From Hydrangea macrophylla (lineage: Eukaryota > Streptophyta > Magnoliopsida > Cornales > Hydrangeaceae), in assembly GCA_033977485.1 (NCBI GenBank), contig CM066995.1:52513162-52577161 (forward strand): a stretch of DNA of 64,000 nt, given 5' to 3'. Both the position numbers and the translations under genes were made by a program. Of the stretch, positions 24,116-36,817 are shown in pieces (the first letter of the stretch is position 1; every line of letters begins with the position of its first letter). Under the pieces are notes generated by a model. That model searched no databases. It saw nothing but the letters and a program-made list of their open reading frames with translations, and was not told the DNA's origin.

Positions 24116-26191
24116 CCCTGGCAGATTTCCTTCAATGCTGTAGAATTTTGCCTAAGGCTCAAACAACCTCACATCACCACATTCATTCTTGATTTCAATC
24201 CTCCCAATCCATAACAAGGATACAAGATACATTAACTTTGTTAAACTTGAAAAAAAAAAAACAACGGAAATGAAATAAGTTAAGGACTTGTTTGGATCAA
24301 TTTACAAAACTCTACCAACATTCATTCAAAATCCGAATTTGGGAAGTTAAAGTAACCAAAACATGAACTTATGAGTTCGGATTCGTTTCAAACGAAACTA
24401 TAAGAAGTCTTATTACATAACACAACTCTACTAAACCATCCTAAGGTTTCCAAGTTGAAGTTCGTAGTTCTAACTTCTCAAAATTACATTTTACATCATT
24501 TGGAATGGAAATAAAAGTATACATAAGGACAATCTCGTTGTCTCGTCGACCTCAATCTTCTCGCTTCTTCTTTCCTTTCTTCTTTTCACCTGCAATGGAG
24601 TAAAGCTCCACTGCTCAACTATATGCTGAGTGCACAATTTCTAACATACGCATATGTGGCAAATCATGCTTCAATATCATTAACCACATTAAATAGTCAA
24701 TAGGGAGAAAATACGCATTCATCCGGTAGTGGCAAGTCCAAGCCTTAAACCACGATGCTAACGGCAAGTTCAAGCCTACAACCATTGTATCCCAAGTGCC
24801 CTAGCAAGTTTAAGGCTTAAACCATGCACAGTAGCCATCATTACTAAATTCTCAAACATCGAGGAGCTTACTCAGGATGAGATTGTATAAATCACCCCCC
24901 CCCCAACTCTCCCCCTTTGACCCACATAATCACCTAGTATGCTTACGTAAACAAATAGACATGCTTTTCATAATTATTTGTGTGCATAATTAGCGAGCAT
25001 AATATTAACACATGAATTTTGTCTGGAACACAATTTCGCCTTTGATAACCAAAACATGGAAATTTCGTATATAACATATGTTAGAAATTCATACCTCGAG
25101 CTACAGTCCTATAACTTTGAAGGAAACACAAGAATACCAAAACTACGTCGGATCTCCGATTATCAGTGATTCCTATAAGTTTTCAAATGTTTTCACCAAT
25201 TTTTAGAATTAGAATTTTTATAAAACTTAGCCAAACAAGGCCTATCAACTATCAAAACGTAGTTCTTACCTCGAGGAATCCGAATATAAAATTTGGTTGA
25301 AAATAATTAGACAGAAGTTCGTCGATTTGCATCGTGAAACTTGAAGCTCTAAATCCCCAAAATCTCCTAAACTTGCCTGTGGTTTTGAGTTTGAAATTTT
25401 TTAACAAATATCTCATACTTTCTATATATAGCCACGAGTCTCAAAAATTACATTTAACTCCCCACAAGCTAATCTTCCAATAATCTCCCAAAACGTCTAA
25501 GTTATTACTTCACGAGTGAAAATCTATAGTACATGAAAGTTTTCATCTAAGTTCCGTTTGGGTCCGTAATTACGTTCCGAATATTATTTTCGTGGAATTT
25601 CTACATGACCTGCCTTTTATGCAACGTATTACCTACATTATCACTAAACAATCAAAAATGATCTTAAACAAGATCAAGTTTATCATAAAGTTCCCTACAC
25701 AGGTAAAATCACTATTCACATATACCTAAAAATATCAAATAGCATTTAAGTCATAAAAATGTCATTTAATCATCTCAATGCCTTATGAATTTACACATTC
25801 CTGAGTCCTCAATTGACACTCAATGTTGACTCACAATCTGTAGGAAAAAAACGGTATAAAAATTATTTTAAACACGCAGCGGAAAAGATTCAGTTATAAT
25901 AACTGATTGGTATCCTAGGATCTACTACTCACGAATTTTATAGATGCGCACAAGAGGGGACAAGATTATACCTTGGTGTCTTGAACCCAATTCTGATATC
26001 TTCAACCTTGGTGATGCAGCAACGTCCACTAGGTTGTCTTCACCCTTATGTCTCCTATGGATGCCTGCCGGAAAGACTAGAGATGGTGGGATCTCTAATA
26101 TAGAGGATAGGAAGGTTTAGGAAGACTGAAACAGTTTCTGCAGCGTCTGGTTAATAAAAACGATGAACTACTTTTCCAGAACGTAGCTGCC

Positions 26192-26201
26192 CTATTTATA
26201 G
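26192..26201 (-). promoter_or_regulatory. TATA box in the C1 3' LTR
   Basis: CTATAAATAG on the minus strand, preceded in element orientation by the TCGATCGA array (26338-26222). Confidence 0.6.
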
Positions 26202-27512
26202 ATTTCCAGAACTGACCTAGACTTCGACCGATCGAAGATCTTCGATCGATCAAACCTTCGATCGATCGAACCATTCTCGATCGATCGAGACTTCCAAGAC
26301 TCCAATCGATCGAACATACTTCAATCGATCGAACTTGTCTTGAAAACTTCCTCATGTGTCTTTCCAAGTATCCTGGCGGAGCTAAGAGTGGGACCTCCTA
26401 GGCTCTTTATTGTTGGCTCAGACCAGTTTGTTAATTACCGTGACCAAACTCTTTGATCAGCAAACTAACTAACTGGTCAGTTAACGTTTACTCCACTATA
26501 AAACGATAACTGAACTCCAACGCAAAAGAACATATCCGAAGCGATAACTAGACTTGTATGTTGTACTAATGTCCCTCTACCTTCAGCATTCGTAATCATA
26601 TTCAGATAATCGGATAACTGTTACTGTCAACCTGAATCATGATTACTTCTTGTATTCCTTGAGTCCCATTCACCTCTCATGATTAACAAACATGTTGATA
26701 ACTCTTATCAACAAGACTGCAGTACTCAGTAATCGACTTGGTGACATTCTCAAGGGAATGCTTACTCTGAAACAGAGGGTAGATTCTGTCCTGACAATAT
26801 ATGTTCACAACCCTATGAATATGACATACCCAAGATACCCAGGTGTTGATCTTCTATAGACCTCACTGATTGGTAAGTCAAAGCAGCCATATCCACAGTC
26901 TGTGTTCATAATCGTCTCAAGATTAAGAACACGTACCTTGTACAAGTTATGAGTTCCTATCGACTGATTGACAGTCTTGAGTGTCAATAGGAAAGCTCAG
27001 GTCCGTCAATGCACTATAAGCACTAGCATGTTAACTAAGAGTTATACTCTAGTGATTGAGATTAATCACTCCATCCAATGGTAGTTAATCATGCTACAGT
27101 GTAAACCTGATGAGATAACCAGTATCATCATCCACTGTTACACATTCTAAGTAACAAATAATAGTAATTCGTATCTCACTTGTATGTATCTCATACATAC
27201 ACGAATTACTTACTATGATACTTAAGGATAACAATCATCTCATGAAAGAAACATACATAACTAAATGTAAAGCTGATATACTGTCACGACCCATCCCACT
27301 ACGCGTGGAATTAGGACACGTGGCACGCCATCAAGGCTCATCCAAATATCATATAACTATACGCAGCGGAAAGAACTTTAAAACAACCTTGAGTAATTTA
27401 AAACTTTAGGAAACATTGCTCTCTGAGTTGAAAAATCCGAAAGAATCGGAGTTATAAAAACGTTTTGGCCAATGGGATCCTGTCAAAAGAAAACAGTTTT
27501 GAAAACAGAGGA

Positions 27513-27802
27513 CCAGTCGACTGATCGAGGGTTCGGTCGACTGGTGATCTCAAACAGATAGGTTTTAAAATACAACAGCCATCCAGTCGACTGTGTCGGG
27601 AACCCAGTCGACTGGTGCCTAAAATTTTCAGTCGACTGAAAGAGTCCAGTCGACTGGTGCCTTATCCAGCAGAATGTCATGGTCTGGGGCTCTATCCAGT
27701 CGACTGTTTTATTAACCAGTCGACTGAACCTCAGACGAAACAAAGCAGTAACCAATTCACCACAGTGATCCAGTCGACTGGATCAAAAACCAGTCGACTG
27801 AT
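27513..27802. repeat. CAGTCGACTG palindrome array in G2
   Basis: Ten units of the 10-bp palindrome CAGTCGACTG (or one-base variants) occur within 290 bp at irregular spacing. In the inferred minus orientation the array lies 220-510 bp from the LTR 3' end, downstream of the TATA box. Confidence 0.9.
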
Positions 27803-28892
27803 TTCTATCAGCAACTCAAAAACTGCAGTTTTTCCAATTCAAGGTTCTCCCAAATCCAAACCAACATATATCCACTCTATTCCATCATTCAAACATAATT
27901 ACAAGAGCGTTTACTAGGGATTACAAGTACTAAATCCAAGTTCAGATTATATTACAACATACTACGAATTCAAGGTTATTATTACAAGTTCGAAATAGAA
28001 CAAAAGTATAGACAATTGATTCCCCGGCATTCCACGGCCTCACTCCTCACGTTTTTTCTTGTCTTTCTTCTTACCTGCAATGGAGTACATCTCCACTGCT
28101 CAGCTAAATGCTGAGTGCACAAGTCTAACATGTATAATATATAACAAAACATGCTTTAATCTCATAAATCACATCAATAGTCTCTAGGAAGAAAAATACG
28201 CATTCATTCGGTAGCGGCAAGTCCAAGCCTTAAACCGCGATACCAATGGCAAGTCCAAGTCTATCAACCATTGTATCCACAAGTGTCATGGCAAGTCCAA
28301 GTCTATCAACCATGCACAGTAGCCGTCGCTACTAAATTCTCAAACATCGAGAAGCTTACTCCGGCATGAATTTGTATAAGACTCCCCTTTGACCCACATA
28401 GACAACTTAACGTGCTCGCATAAATTTAGACATGCTTTTCACAATTTAGCGCGTGCATAATTAACGGGCTTACAATTAACACATGGATTTTGCCCGGATC
28501 TCAATTTCGTCGTCGAAATCTAAAACATGTATTTCCCTATATTTCACAAGTTAGAGCTTCATACCTCGTGCGAATTCCCCCAAACTTTGAAGGATCGACT
28601 AGGAGGCTAAATAAACGTCGGATTTCGAATTTGAGACAATTCCTACAAGTTTATACCTGTTTTTCCCAAAAGTCTAAAATTAAGATCTTTACAAAACTTG
28701 GCCAAACACGGCCTAAGTGGTATCAAAACGTAGATCTTACCTCCACGAGTTCAAATCTGAAATCTGGAGAAAATCTGACGGACGAACGGTCGTCGATCGG
28801 CGTCGCAAAGCCCGTTGGCTCCAAATCTCCTTCTCTCTCCTCTCTCTAGATATTTATAAAAGTTGTGGATGAGAATGAAATCTCATCCACTT

Positions 28893-28902
28893 CTATTTAT
28901 AG
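28893..28902 (-). promoter_or_regulatory. TATA box in G2
   Basis: CTATAAATAG on the minus strand. The G1 counterpart is CTATATATAG at 25431-25422. Confidence 0.5.
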
Positions 28903-29501
28903 GCAAACTTCTCGGAAATTGTGTTTAACTCCCCGTAAGTTTCTCAAAACTTCTCATTCACCCATGAAACTTCGCACACGTCCATTTTATAACTTTACGA
29001 GTGAAAACTATAAATTTCAAAAGTTTTCGACTAGGTTCCGTTTGGATCCAAAATAACGTCCGAAAATTATATTCTGTGAAATCTCTACACGACCTACCTT
29101 TTTAATTAACGTGTCACTCACGTTCTCACCACAGTTCTCAAAAGGATATATAACAATATCGAAACTATCAGAAATTATACTACACAGGTATAATTACTAT
29201 TCACAGGAATACCAGATAAAGTCAAATAACATTTAAATCATATAAATGTCATTTACTCATGATTATGCCATATGAACTTCCATATTCTCGTGTCCTTACT
29301 GACACCTTACCGTTAACCACAGTCAACCACTTATCCTCAATTATCATATATCAATGATAATTCATAAAATTTCATATCATGCATGATTAAACTATGAAAT
29401 TCTGGAACGGGCATGACATATACATATATTAAAATGTCAATGTTTCATATATAAAGTAATGGTTTGAGGGCACAAACCCAACAAACTCCTACTTGCACTC
29501 A

Positions 29502-32500
29502 TTACCATTCAGAACTACATCTAAGACCTAGACTATCTAGATGACGATCAAAGACCTTCTGTGGCAAGGCCTTTGTAAACGGATCAGCAAGATTGTCAGC
29601 GGTGGCAATCTTGGTGACAGTCACATCTCTACGTTGAACAATATCTCAGATAAGATGATATTTCTGCTCTACGTGCTTTCCCTTCCCATGGTTCCTTGGC
29701 TCCTTGGACTAAGCCACTGCCCCACTATTATCACAGTAAAGCATAATAGGTGACAATGATGTTGGTACCACCTCGAGCTCCATAAGGAACTTCTTGAGCC
29801 AAATAGCTTCCTTTGCGGCTTCACAATCAGCTACATACTCAGCTTCTGTAGTTGAGTCTGCATTGTATTTCTGCTTAATGCTCCTCCAACTAACAGCACC
29901 ACCTCCCAAGGTAAAGAGATGTCTGGATGTTGACTTCCTCGAATCTTTATCTGACATAAAGTCCGAGTCAGTATATCCTACTGGAATTAACTCACTACCG
30001 CCGTACATAAGCATGCAATCTTTAGTCCTTCTCAAGTACTTAAAAATGTGCTTAACGGCTGTCCAGTGCTCTGGACCTGGATTCGATTGATATCTGCTAA
30101 CCATGCCAACGGCAAAACAGATATCTGGTCTAGTGCATAACATCGCATACATGAGACTTCCAACTGCCGAAGCATATGGAATTCCTGCCATGCGATTCCT
30201 CTCCTCCTGTGTCTTAGGACACTGGTCCTTGGAGAACGCTAAACCATGCTTGAAAGGTAACAAACCTTTCTTCGAATTATCCATTGAAAACCTAGTTAAC
30301 ACTTTATCGATATAACCAGCTTGAGATAATCCCATTATCTTTTGCTTGTGATCCCGAAACAGCTTTATCCCTAGAGTATAGCTCGCCTCTCCTAAATCCT
30401 TCATATCAAAAGTACTAGCTAGCCAAACCTTGACCGTTGACAATGCCGCTACATCATTTCCAATGAGTAGAATGTCGTCAACGTAAAGCACAAGAAAAGC
30501 CACCACTTTTCCTTCACACTTCTTGTATACACAAGGTTCATCCAGATTTTGTATAAAACCAAACGACTTGATCGCTTGGTCAAATCGGATGTTCCAACTT
30601 CTAGATGCCTGCTTAAGCCCATAAATGGACTTTTGCAACTTGCATACCAAGTTACCTTTCCGATCAGCTATGAACCCTTCTGGTTGTTGCATATAGATGT
30701 CCTCCTCAAGATTGCCATTCAAGAATGCAGTCTTGACGTCCATCTTCTAGATCTCATAATCTAGGCATGCAACAATGGATAGGAGTATCCTGATGGACTT
30801 GAGCATGGCCACCAGCGAGAAGGTTTTCTCATAGTTAATGCCCTCCCTCTGAGTATAACCTTTCGCTACAAGCCTAGCCTTATAGGTCTCAACCTTTCCA
30901 TCAGATGCTCTTTTCCTCTTGTAGACCCACTTACAACCAATGGGTTTAATATTGGCTGGAAGTTCTACAAGATCCCAAACTTGATTAGAATCCATAGATT
31001 CTAATTCAGCCTTCATAGCTTTAACCCAATGATCTGAATCAACATCAGCCATTGCCTCTTCATATGTGGCAGGATCAGATTCAGATTCTATGGAGACAGC
31101 TTCAAAAACTTCTCCTAAGAACATGTATCTATCAGGCTGGCTGATAATCCTCCCACTACGACGAGGTACCGGTGCGGAAATGGGTGAAGAAGTGGTATTT
31201 TCTTGATTTACATCATTATTAACTGGGGGTTGGACTGAGGGCTCTCCTTCTATTTCTCTCAGATCTATCCTTCCCTTAGGTTTATGGTTCATGATATAAT
31301 CATCCTCTAAGAAAACAGCATTTGTACTAACAAACACTTTCTGTTCTCTTGGATCATAAAAAAATCATCCATAAGTACCCTTTGGATACCCTACAAAATA
31401 ACATACTTCTGATCTAGAATTCAACTTGCTCATCTTTCCTTTCAGCATATGTGCCGGACACCCCCATATCTGGAGATGTTGCAAAGAAGGCTTGCGCCCA
31501 ATCCACATCTCCCGTGGTGTCCTGGGAATAGATTTGCTTGGTACTAGATTTAGTATGTATGCAACAGTTTCCAAAGCATAACCCCAAAGGAATAATGGCA
31601 ACTCTGAATAACTCATCATTGACCTAGTCATGTCTAAAAGAGTCCGGTTCCTTCTCTCCGCTACACCATTCTGCTGAGGCGTGCCAGGTGCAGTCAACTG
31701 TGACAGAATCCTATTCTGTACGAGGTGATCAATAAACTCATTAGAGAGGTACTCGCCACCTCGATCAGATTGAATGGCCTTGATATGTGAGCCCAATTGC
31801 TACTCCACTTCAGCCCTAAACTCTTTGAACTTTTCAAAGGCTTCAGACTTATGCTGCATTAGGTACACATATCCATACCTAGAGTGGTCATCGGTAAATG
31901 TTATGAAATACTCATAACCACCCCTTACTCTAATATTTATTGGTCCACATACATCAGTATGAACTAATTCCAATAATGCATTGGTCCTATTGCCCTTTGC
32001 GGGAAAGGGCCTTTTGGTCATCTTACCCTCTAAACAAGACTCACAGACTTTTATTGGTTCGAGAACCAAATCACCTAAGATCCCTTCTTTGACTAGTCTG
32101 TCTATCCTATTTAGATTGATATGGCCAAGCCTCCTATGCCAAAGCCTTATTGGATTAGTGGAAGGTTCTTTTCTTTTAGATGGTATAGTTACCATTGAGT
32201 TATTAAGTTCCAAGCAAGAATCTTTAGAAATATTGGGAGTGATCGCATACAAACCATTTGATTTAACACCAGAACATATAAAAGAACTATTTCTTTTAAT
32301 AACAACTTCATTTCTAAATGAAAAGAATAACCATTATTCGATAAATTAGAAACTGAAATTAAATTACATCTCATTGAAGGGACGTAAAGTACATCTGATA
32401 AAATCAAAACTTTATTGTCTAGAAATTCTAAAACTACGACTCCTATAGCAACCGCAGAAACGGTTGCATTAGAACCTAGGGTAAGTATGATTTCCCCATC

Positions 32501-33431
32501 ACTGCACCTCCTGGTTGATCTGAACCCCTGCAATGAATTACAGATATGGTTAGTCGCACCAAAATCAATGCACCAAGTGTTTGAAGTATCCGTAATAAAA
32601 CTTACTTCAATCACATGTGATTCAATCATACATTGAACTCTTGTAGCTAAGAATTCTGGACAGTTCCTCTTCCAGTGGCCCTTCTCTTTTTCCCTTAGAT
32701 TTTGCAATCTTAGGGACCGGTCCAACTCTTGGACCACCAGTGCCAGCCTTCTTCTTCCCTTTCTTTCCTTTCGGTGTAGATCGGGAAGAGGAAGCTCTTT
32801 TCTCAACGTTCAAGACGTTGACCCCAGGTTTGATCACCCCTTCCGCTGCCAAAAGAGAACTCATCAATTCGCTCATTGAAAAATTCATTTGATTCATATT
32901 ATAGTTAAGTTTAAATTGAGCGAATGAAGGCGACAGCGAATTGAGGATCATATCAACTTGGGTCTGTGCATCGATGTTGGCACCTAGGGTCTCCAGCTCG
33001 TTTAAATAACTAATCATTTTTAAAACATGTTCCTTGATTGGAGTCCCTTCCGACATCTTTGCACTCATTATCTTTTGCATGGCTACCTGTCTAGTAGGCC
33101 TGCCATGCTCCCCGAACATCTTTTTCAGGGATGTGATAATGTCACTGGCAGAATCATTCGATTGGAATTGGTGTTGCAACACACCAGCCATTGAGGCCAG
33201 AATTTAGCAAAGAGCTATTCCATTCGACTTCTTCTATTTGTCGAACTCGCGTCTGGCAGCTGCCGAAGCATTTGCCGCGGGTTCTTCAGGGCATGGGGTG
33301 GTGAGGACATATATGTGATCTTCCGCAGTTAATACAATGTCAAGGTTTCATTTCCATTCAGTGTAGTTATTTCCAGTTAACTTGTTTTGAGTGAGTATGG
33401 TGGCAAGTGGACTAAATGTAGATCCAGACAT
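29502..33431 (-). pseudogene. C1 gag-pol, disrupted
   Basis: Homologous along its full length to the intact C3 polyprotein, from the ATG at 33431 to the stop at 29504-29502 (ending ...SSEW). Gag and zinc knuckle region are at 33191-32622, protease and linker at 32806-32189, integrase zinc region and core at 32252-31365, RT at 31337-30300 and RNase H to about 29520. Several breaks are visible: a TGG-to-stop change just upstream of MDVKTAF near 30745, a stop at 31799-31797 in the integrase, a frameshift in the run of A near 31360, and loss of most of the zinc knuckle near 32690. The segment 30743-29709 remains one long frame that includes the catalytic YVDD. No functional polyprotein is possible. 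Confidence 0.9.
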
Positions 33432-35084
33432 TATGATTTACTGTAAAAATCAAAAGACAAAATAAATATGAATAACAGATTTGACAGTTTGAAATAAAAG
33501 AATCCTTAAAACTCTTATTTTAAAACAAAGTCGCCGGAATATCGAAATGAAAGAATAAAGCCTCCGTGTGGTGGTCAATGTTCAATCTTTCGATTAATCA
33601 TGACTTGTCTGCTATGCAACTCTTGCAAAACAAGTTATGACTCCCAATCCCTTTTGATCTCTAAGTTTCTGAATAATGTCCCATATGGGATCCCTTATCC
33701 ATAGCTTAGCTAGTGTGTACCATTAACTAGGATCCAATCACAACCGTCTCAAGTAGCGCCTTCGTATGGTGGTCACCCTCTAACACGTTTGATTGATCTT
33801 ATCAAAAGAAGTTCACATCTTGTAACCAATGAGTAATGCACCCTCTGTATGGAATGATCACCCCTAGCGAGGTAACATAGAATGCTGCACTCATCTTACA
33901 GTGAACCATTAATGGAAGATCGTGGGTGTTTATAAGATCCTCTCCTACTAGATTTAGTAAATAAGGATTTTGCTTTTGAAAAATGTTTCCACACATTACC
34001 CATAAACATCCAATGTTCACTAATGCGTTGAAATGGTTTTTTTGAATTTTATTTTAGAAAACTTGTTTTACGTGCATGCAAGTAGTAACAATATAATTAA
34101 ATGCCAATCACAAACCAAGCACATAAAACCAAAAAAAAACTTAAATTGAAAATAAAGACATCCAAACGATGCCTCTATCACCCACGGCTCTATCTCCATA
34201 GAACCTCCTTTTGGTTTGATCGCCTCTAACACCATCTTCATGGATTTTCTAATTCTATTACATTTGCCCTATGCTTCTTTCAAAGCTTACAATTTATCTA
34301 GAAATAGAAATAGCAACAACAAAATAAAAGGCTAGGGAAACCGGTGCGACTTTCCTTTTCATAGGATTGAAGTCGCAACGCCCTTTACATATGCCTTAGT
34401 ACCAAACCAAACTTAAATTACAACATGTACCAATCTCAAACAATTTAAATACAAAATTTAAAAGTCTTGGTACCATGGGAGATAGTGACTAAACTAGCTG
34501 CAAAAGGGTTAGTCGAACACACATCCATACATATATAACAATTGGAACCGCTAATTGATTCACACAGTACATAAACTCTTTACATACTGAATTAGAACTT
34601 AAATCAGCATCTTACTTCTCTGTCACAGTTCGATCGATCGAAGACCGTTTGATCGCTCGAACCTTCGATCGATTGAACACTGTTCAATCGCTTGAACATT
34701 CTATTTCACATAATGATTTGAAAAATTTGCAGAATATTTTAAAATTAAAGTTTTTAATTTCAAAATTCTTTAAAACTGAGAAATAGAGAACCTGACAAAG
34801 AGCCTGTCTCGATCGATCAAACGAAATTTGATCGATCGAACACCAGAAGTTTTCGATCGATCAAAAACTGTTCGATCGCTTGAGTACAGAGAATGTTCAA
34901 TCGATCGAAAGATGATCGATCGATCGAACCTGCTTTGCATCCTAGGCAATCACAGATTTGTGCTCTGCTACGATAACACTGCAGAAACAGATCTGTGATG
35001 ATGCAGTTTCGAAAACAGTTCTAAAATCAACATGCAAGTTAAAATAGTGTTCCAAAAACGCATCTATAGATCCAAACGTGCGTG
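33432..35084 (-). other. C1 untranslated leader
   Basis: About 1.65 kb lies between the PBS and gag, collinear with the C2 and C3 leaders. It contains a second set of TCGATCGA-type palindromes (about 34627-34930). No conserved ORF was seen; the frame at 33802-34020 is not kept open in the other copies. Confidence 0.75.
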
Positions 35085-35096
35085 GCTCTGATACCA
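35085..35096 (-). promoter_or_regulatory. PBS of C1 (initiator Met tRNA)
   Basis: TGGTATCAGAGC on the minus strand, two bases past the 5' LTR. It is the canonical plant Copia PBS. Confidence 0.9.
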
Positions 35097-35098
35097 AT

Positions 35099-36602
35099 TA
35101 TAGGAAAAAAAACGGTTTAAAAATTATTTTAAACACGCAGCGGAAAAGATTCAGTTATAATAACTGATTGGTATCCTAGGATCTACTACTCACTAATTCT
35201 ATAGATGCGCATAAGAGGGGACAAGATTATACCTTGGTGTCTTGAACCCAATTCTGATATCTTCAACCTTGGTGATGCAGCAACGTCCACTTGGTTGTCT
35301 TCACCCTTATGTCTCCTGTGGATCCCTACCGGAAAGACTAGAGATGGTGGGATCTCTAATATAGAGGATAGGAAGGTTTAGGAAGACCAAAACAGTTTCT
35401 GCAGCGTCTGGTTAATAAAAACGACGAACTACTTTTCCAGAACGCAGGTGCCCTATTTATAGATTTCCAGAACCGACCTAGACTTCGAGTGATCGGAGAT
35501 CTTCGATCGATCGAACCTTCGATCGATCGAACCATTCTCGATCGATCGAGACTACCAAGACTTCAATCGATCGAACATACTTCAATCGATCGAACTTGTC
35601 TTGACAACTTCCTCATGTGTCTTTCCAAGTATCCTGGCGGAGCTAAGAGTGGGACCTCCTAGGCTCTTTATTGTTGGCTCAGACCAGTTTGTTAATTACC
35701 GTGACCAAACTCTTTGATCAGCAAATTAACTAACTGGTCAGTTAACGTTTACTCCACTATAAAATGATAACTGAACTCCAACGCAAAAGAACATATCCGA
35801 AGCGATAACTAGACTTGTATGTTGTACTAATGTCCCTCTACCTTCAGCATTCGTAATCATATTCAGGTAGCCGGATAACTGTTACTGTCAACTTGAATCA
35901 TGATTACTTCTTGTATTCCTTGAGTCCCATTCACCTCTCATGATTACCAAACATGTTGATAACTCTTATCAACAAGACTGCAGTACTCAGCAATCGACTT
36001 GGTGATATTCTCAAGGGAATGCTTACTCTGAAACAGAGGGTAGATTTTGTCTTGACAATATATGTTCACAACCCTATGAATATGACATACCCAAGATACC
36101 CAGGTGTTGATCTTCTATAGACCTCACTGATTAGTAAGTCAAAGCAGCCATATCCACAGTCTGTGTTCATAATCGTCTCAAGATTAAGAACACGTACCTT
36201 ATACAAGTTGTGAGTTCCTATCGACTGATTGACAGTCTTGAGTGTCAATAGGAAAGCTCAGGTCCGTCAATGCACTATAAGCACTAGCATGTTAACTAAG
36301 AGTTATACTCTAGTGATTGAGATTAATCACTCCATCCAATGGTAGTTAATCATGCTACAGTGTAAACCTGATGAGATATCCAGTTTCATCATCCACTGTG
36401 ACACATTCTAAGTAACAAAGAATAGTAATTCGTATCTCACTTGTATGTATCTCATACATACACGAATTACTTACTATGATACTTAAGGATAACAATCATC
36501 TCATGAAAGAAACATACATAACTAAATGTAAACCTGATATCCATATATTAAAATGTCAATGTCTCATATATAAAGTAATGGTTTGAGGGCACAAACCCAA
36601 CA
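35099..36602 (-). repeat. 5' LTR of C1 (1504 bp)
   Basis: In element orientation it runs from TGTTGGGTTTGTGCCC (36602) to TCCTATA (terminal CA mutated to TA). The TATA box is at 35462-35453 and the TCGATCGA array at about 35480-35600. Confidence 0.9.
35453..35462 (-). promoter_or_regulatory. TATA box in the C1 5' LTR
   Basis: CTATAAATAG on the minus strand, directly downstream of the palindrome array in element orientation. Confidence 0.6.
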
Positions 36603-36817
36603 AAGTCAACTTCATCCCAATTATTAATCAATATTAACAATTTCTAGAAATTGAATATGCATTTAACAATGAATGTACTTTTTTCGGGACGGGTGTGACA
36701 GGTGACATGTTTAAAAATAGTGTGCATTACAAAAATAGATTTGTTGTAGTGATATGTTTAAAAATAATCTTGAAAATTGTCCCATGATAACGTAGACTTA
36801 AACATGATTCAACAATT

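Larger units (their letters stand above)
27292..29418 (-). mobile_element. Solo LTR G2 (Ty3/Gypsy, same family as G1)
   Basis: On the plus strand it begins TGTCACGACCC and ends CGGGCATGACA. It is flanked by perfect TATAC duplications (27287-27291, 29419-29423) inside the 3' LTR of C1. It is collinear with G1, with shared phrases such as the one around CATCTCCACTGCTCAGCTAAATGC (positions 28088-28111). A minus-strand TATA box at 28902-28893 supports minus orientation. No coding region remains, so it arose by LTR-LTR recombination. Confidence 0.9.
25839..29483 (-). repeat. 3' LTR of C1, split by solo LTR G2
   Basis: In element orientation it runs from TGTTGGGTTTGTGCCC (29483) to TTCCTACA (25839). 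After removing G2 and its duplication it is about 1513 bp. The TATA box is at 26201-26192 and the TCGATCGA array at about 26222-26338, just upstream of it. Confidence 0.9.
25839..36602 (-). mobile_element. Copia-family retrotransposon C1 (full-length, dead), containing G2
   Basis: LTRs lie at 25839-29483 (interrupted by G2) and 35099-36602, with a PBS at 35085-35096 and a broken gag-pol at 29502-33431. It is inserted into G1. The flanks are AATC on the left and AAGTC on the right, compatible with an AAGTC duplication that lost one base. Without G2 it is about 8.63 kb, matching C2 (8.6 kb). Confidence 0.9.
22293..36700 (-). mobile_element. Solo LTR G1 (Ty3/Gypsy), interrupted by S1 and C1
   Basis: The outer ends read TGTCATGACCC at 22293 and CGGGTGTGACA at 36700 on the plus strand. 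Flanking pentamers are AGTGA and GGTGA, a target-site duplication with one mismatch. Removing S1 and C1 with their duplications leaves about 2.17 kb, close to the 2127 bp of G2. The three remaining pieces (22293-22343, 23817-25838, 36603-36700) align in order with G2. A minus-strand TATA box (CTATATATAG, 25431-25422) and the resemblance to the minus-strand chromovirus LTR suggest minus orientation. No internal region remains. Confidence 0.85.

Noticed and set aside
27513..27802. CRISPR-like look of the repeated CAGTCGACTG units
   Set aside because: Spacing is irregular (about 10-50 bp), the unit is only 10 bp, the context is a plant LTR with a target-site duplication, and there are no cas genes.
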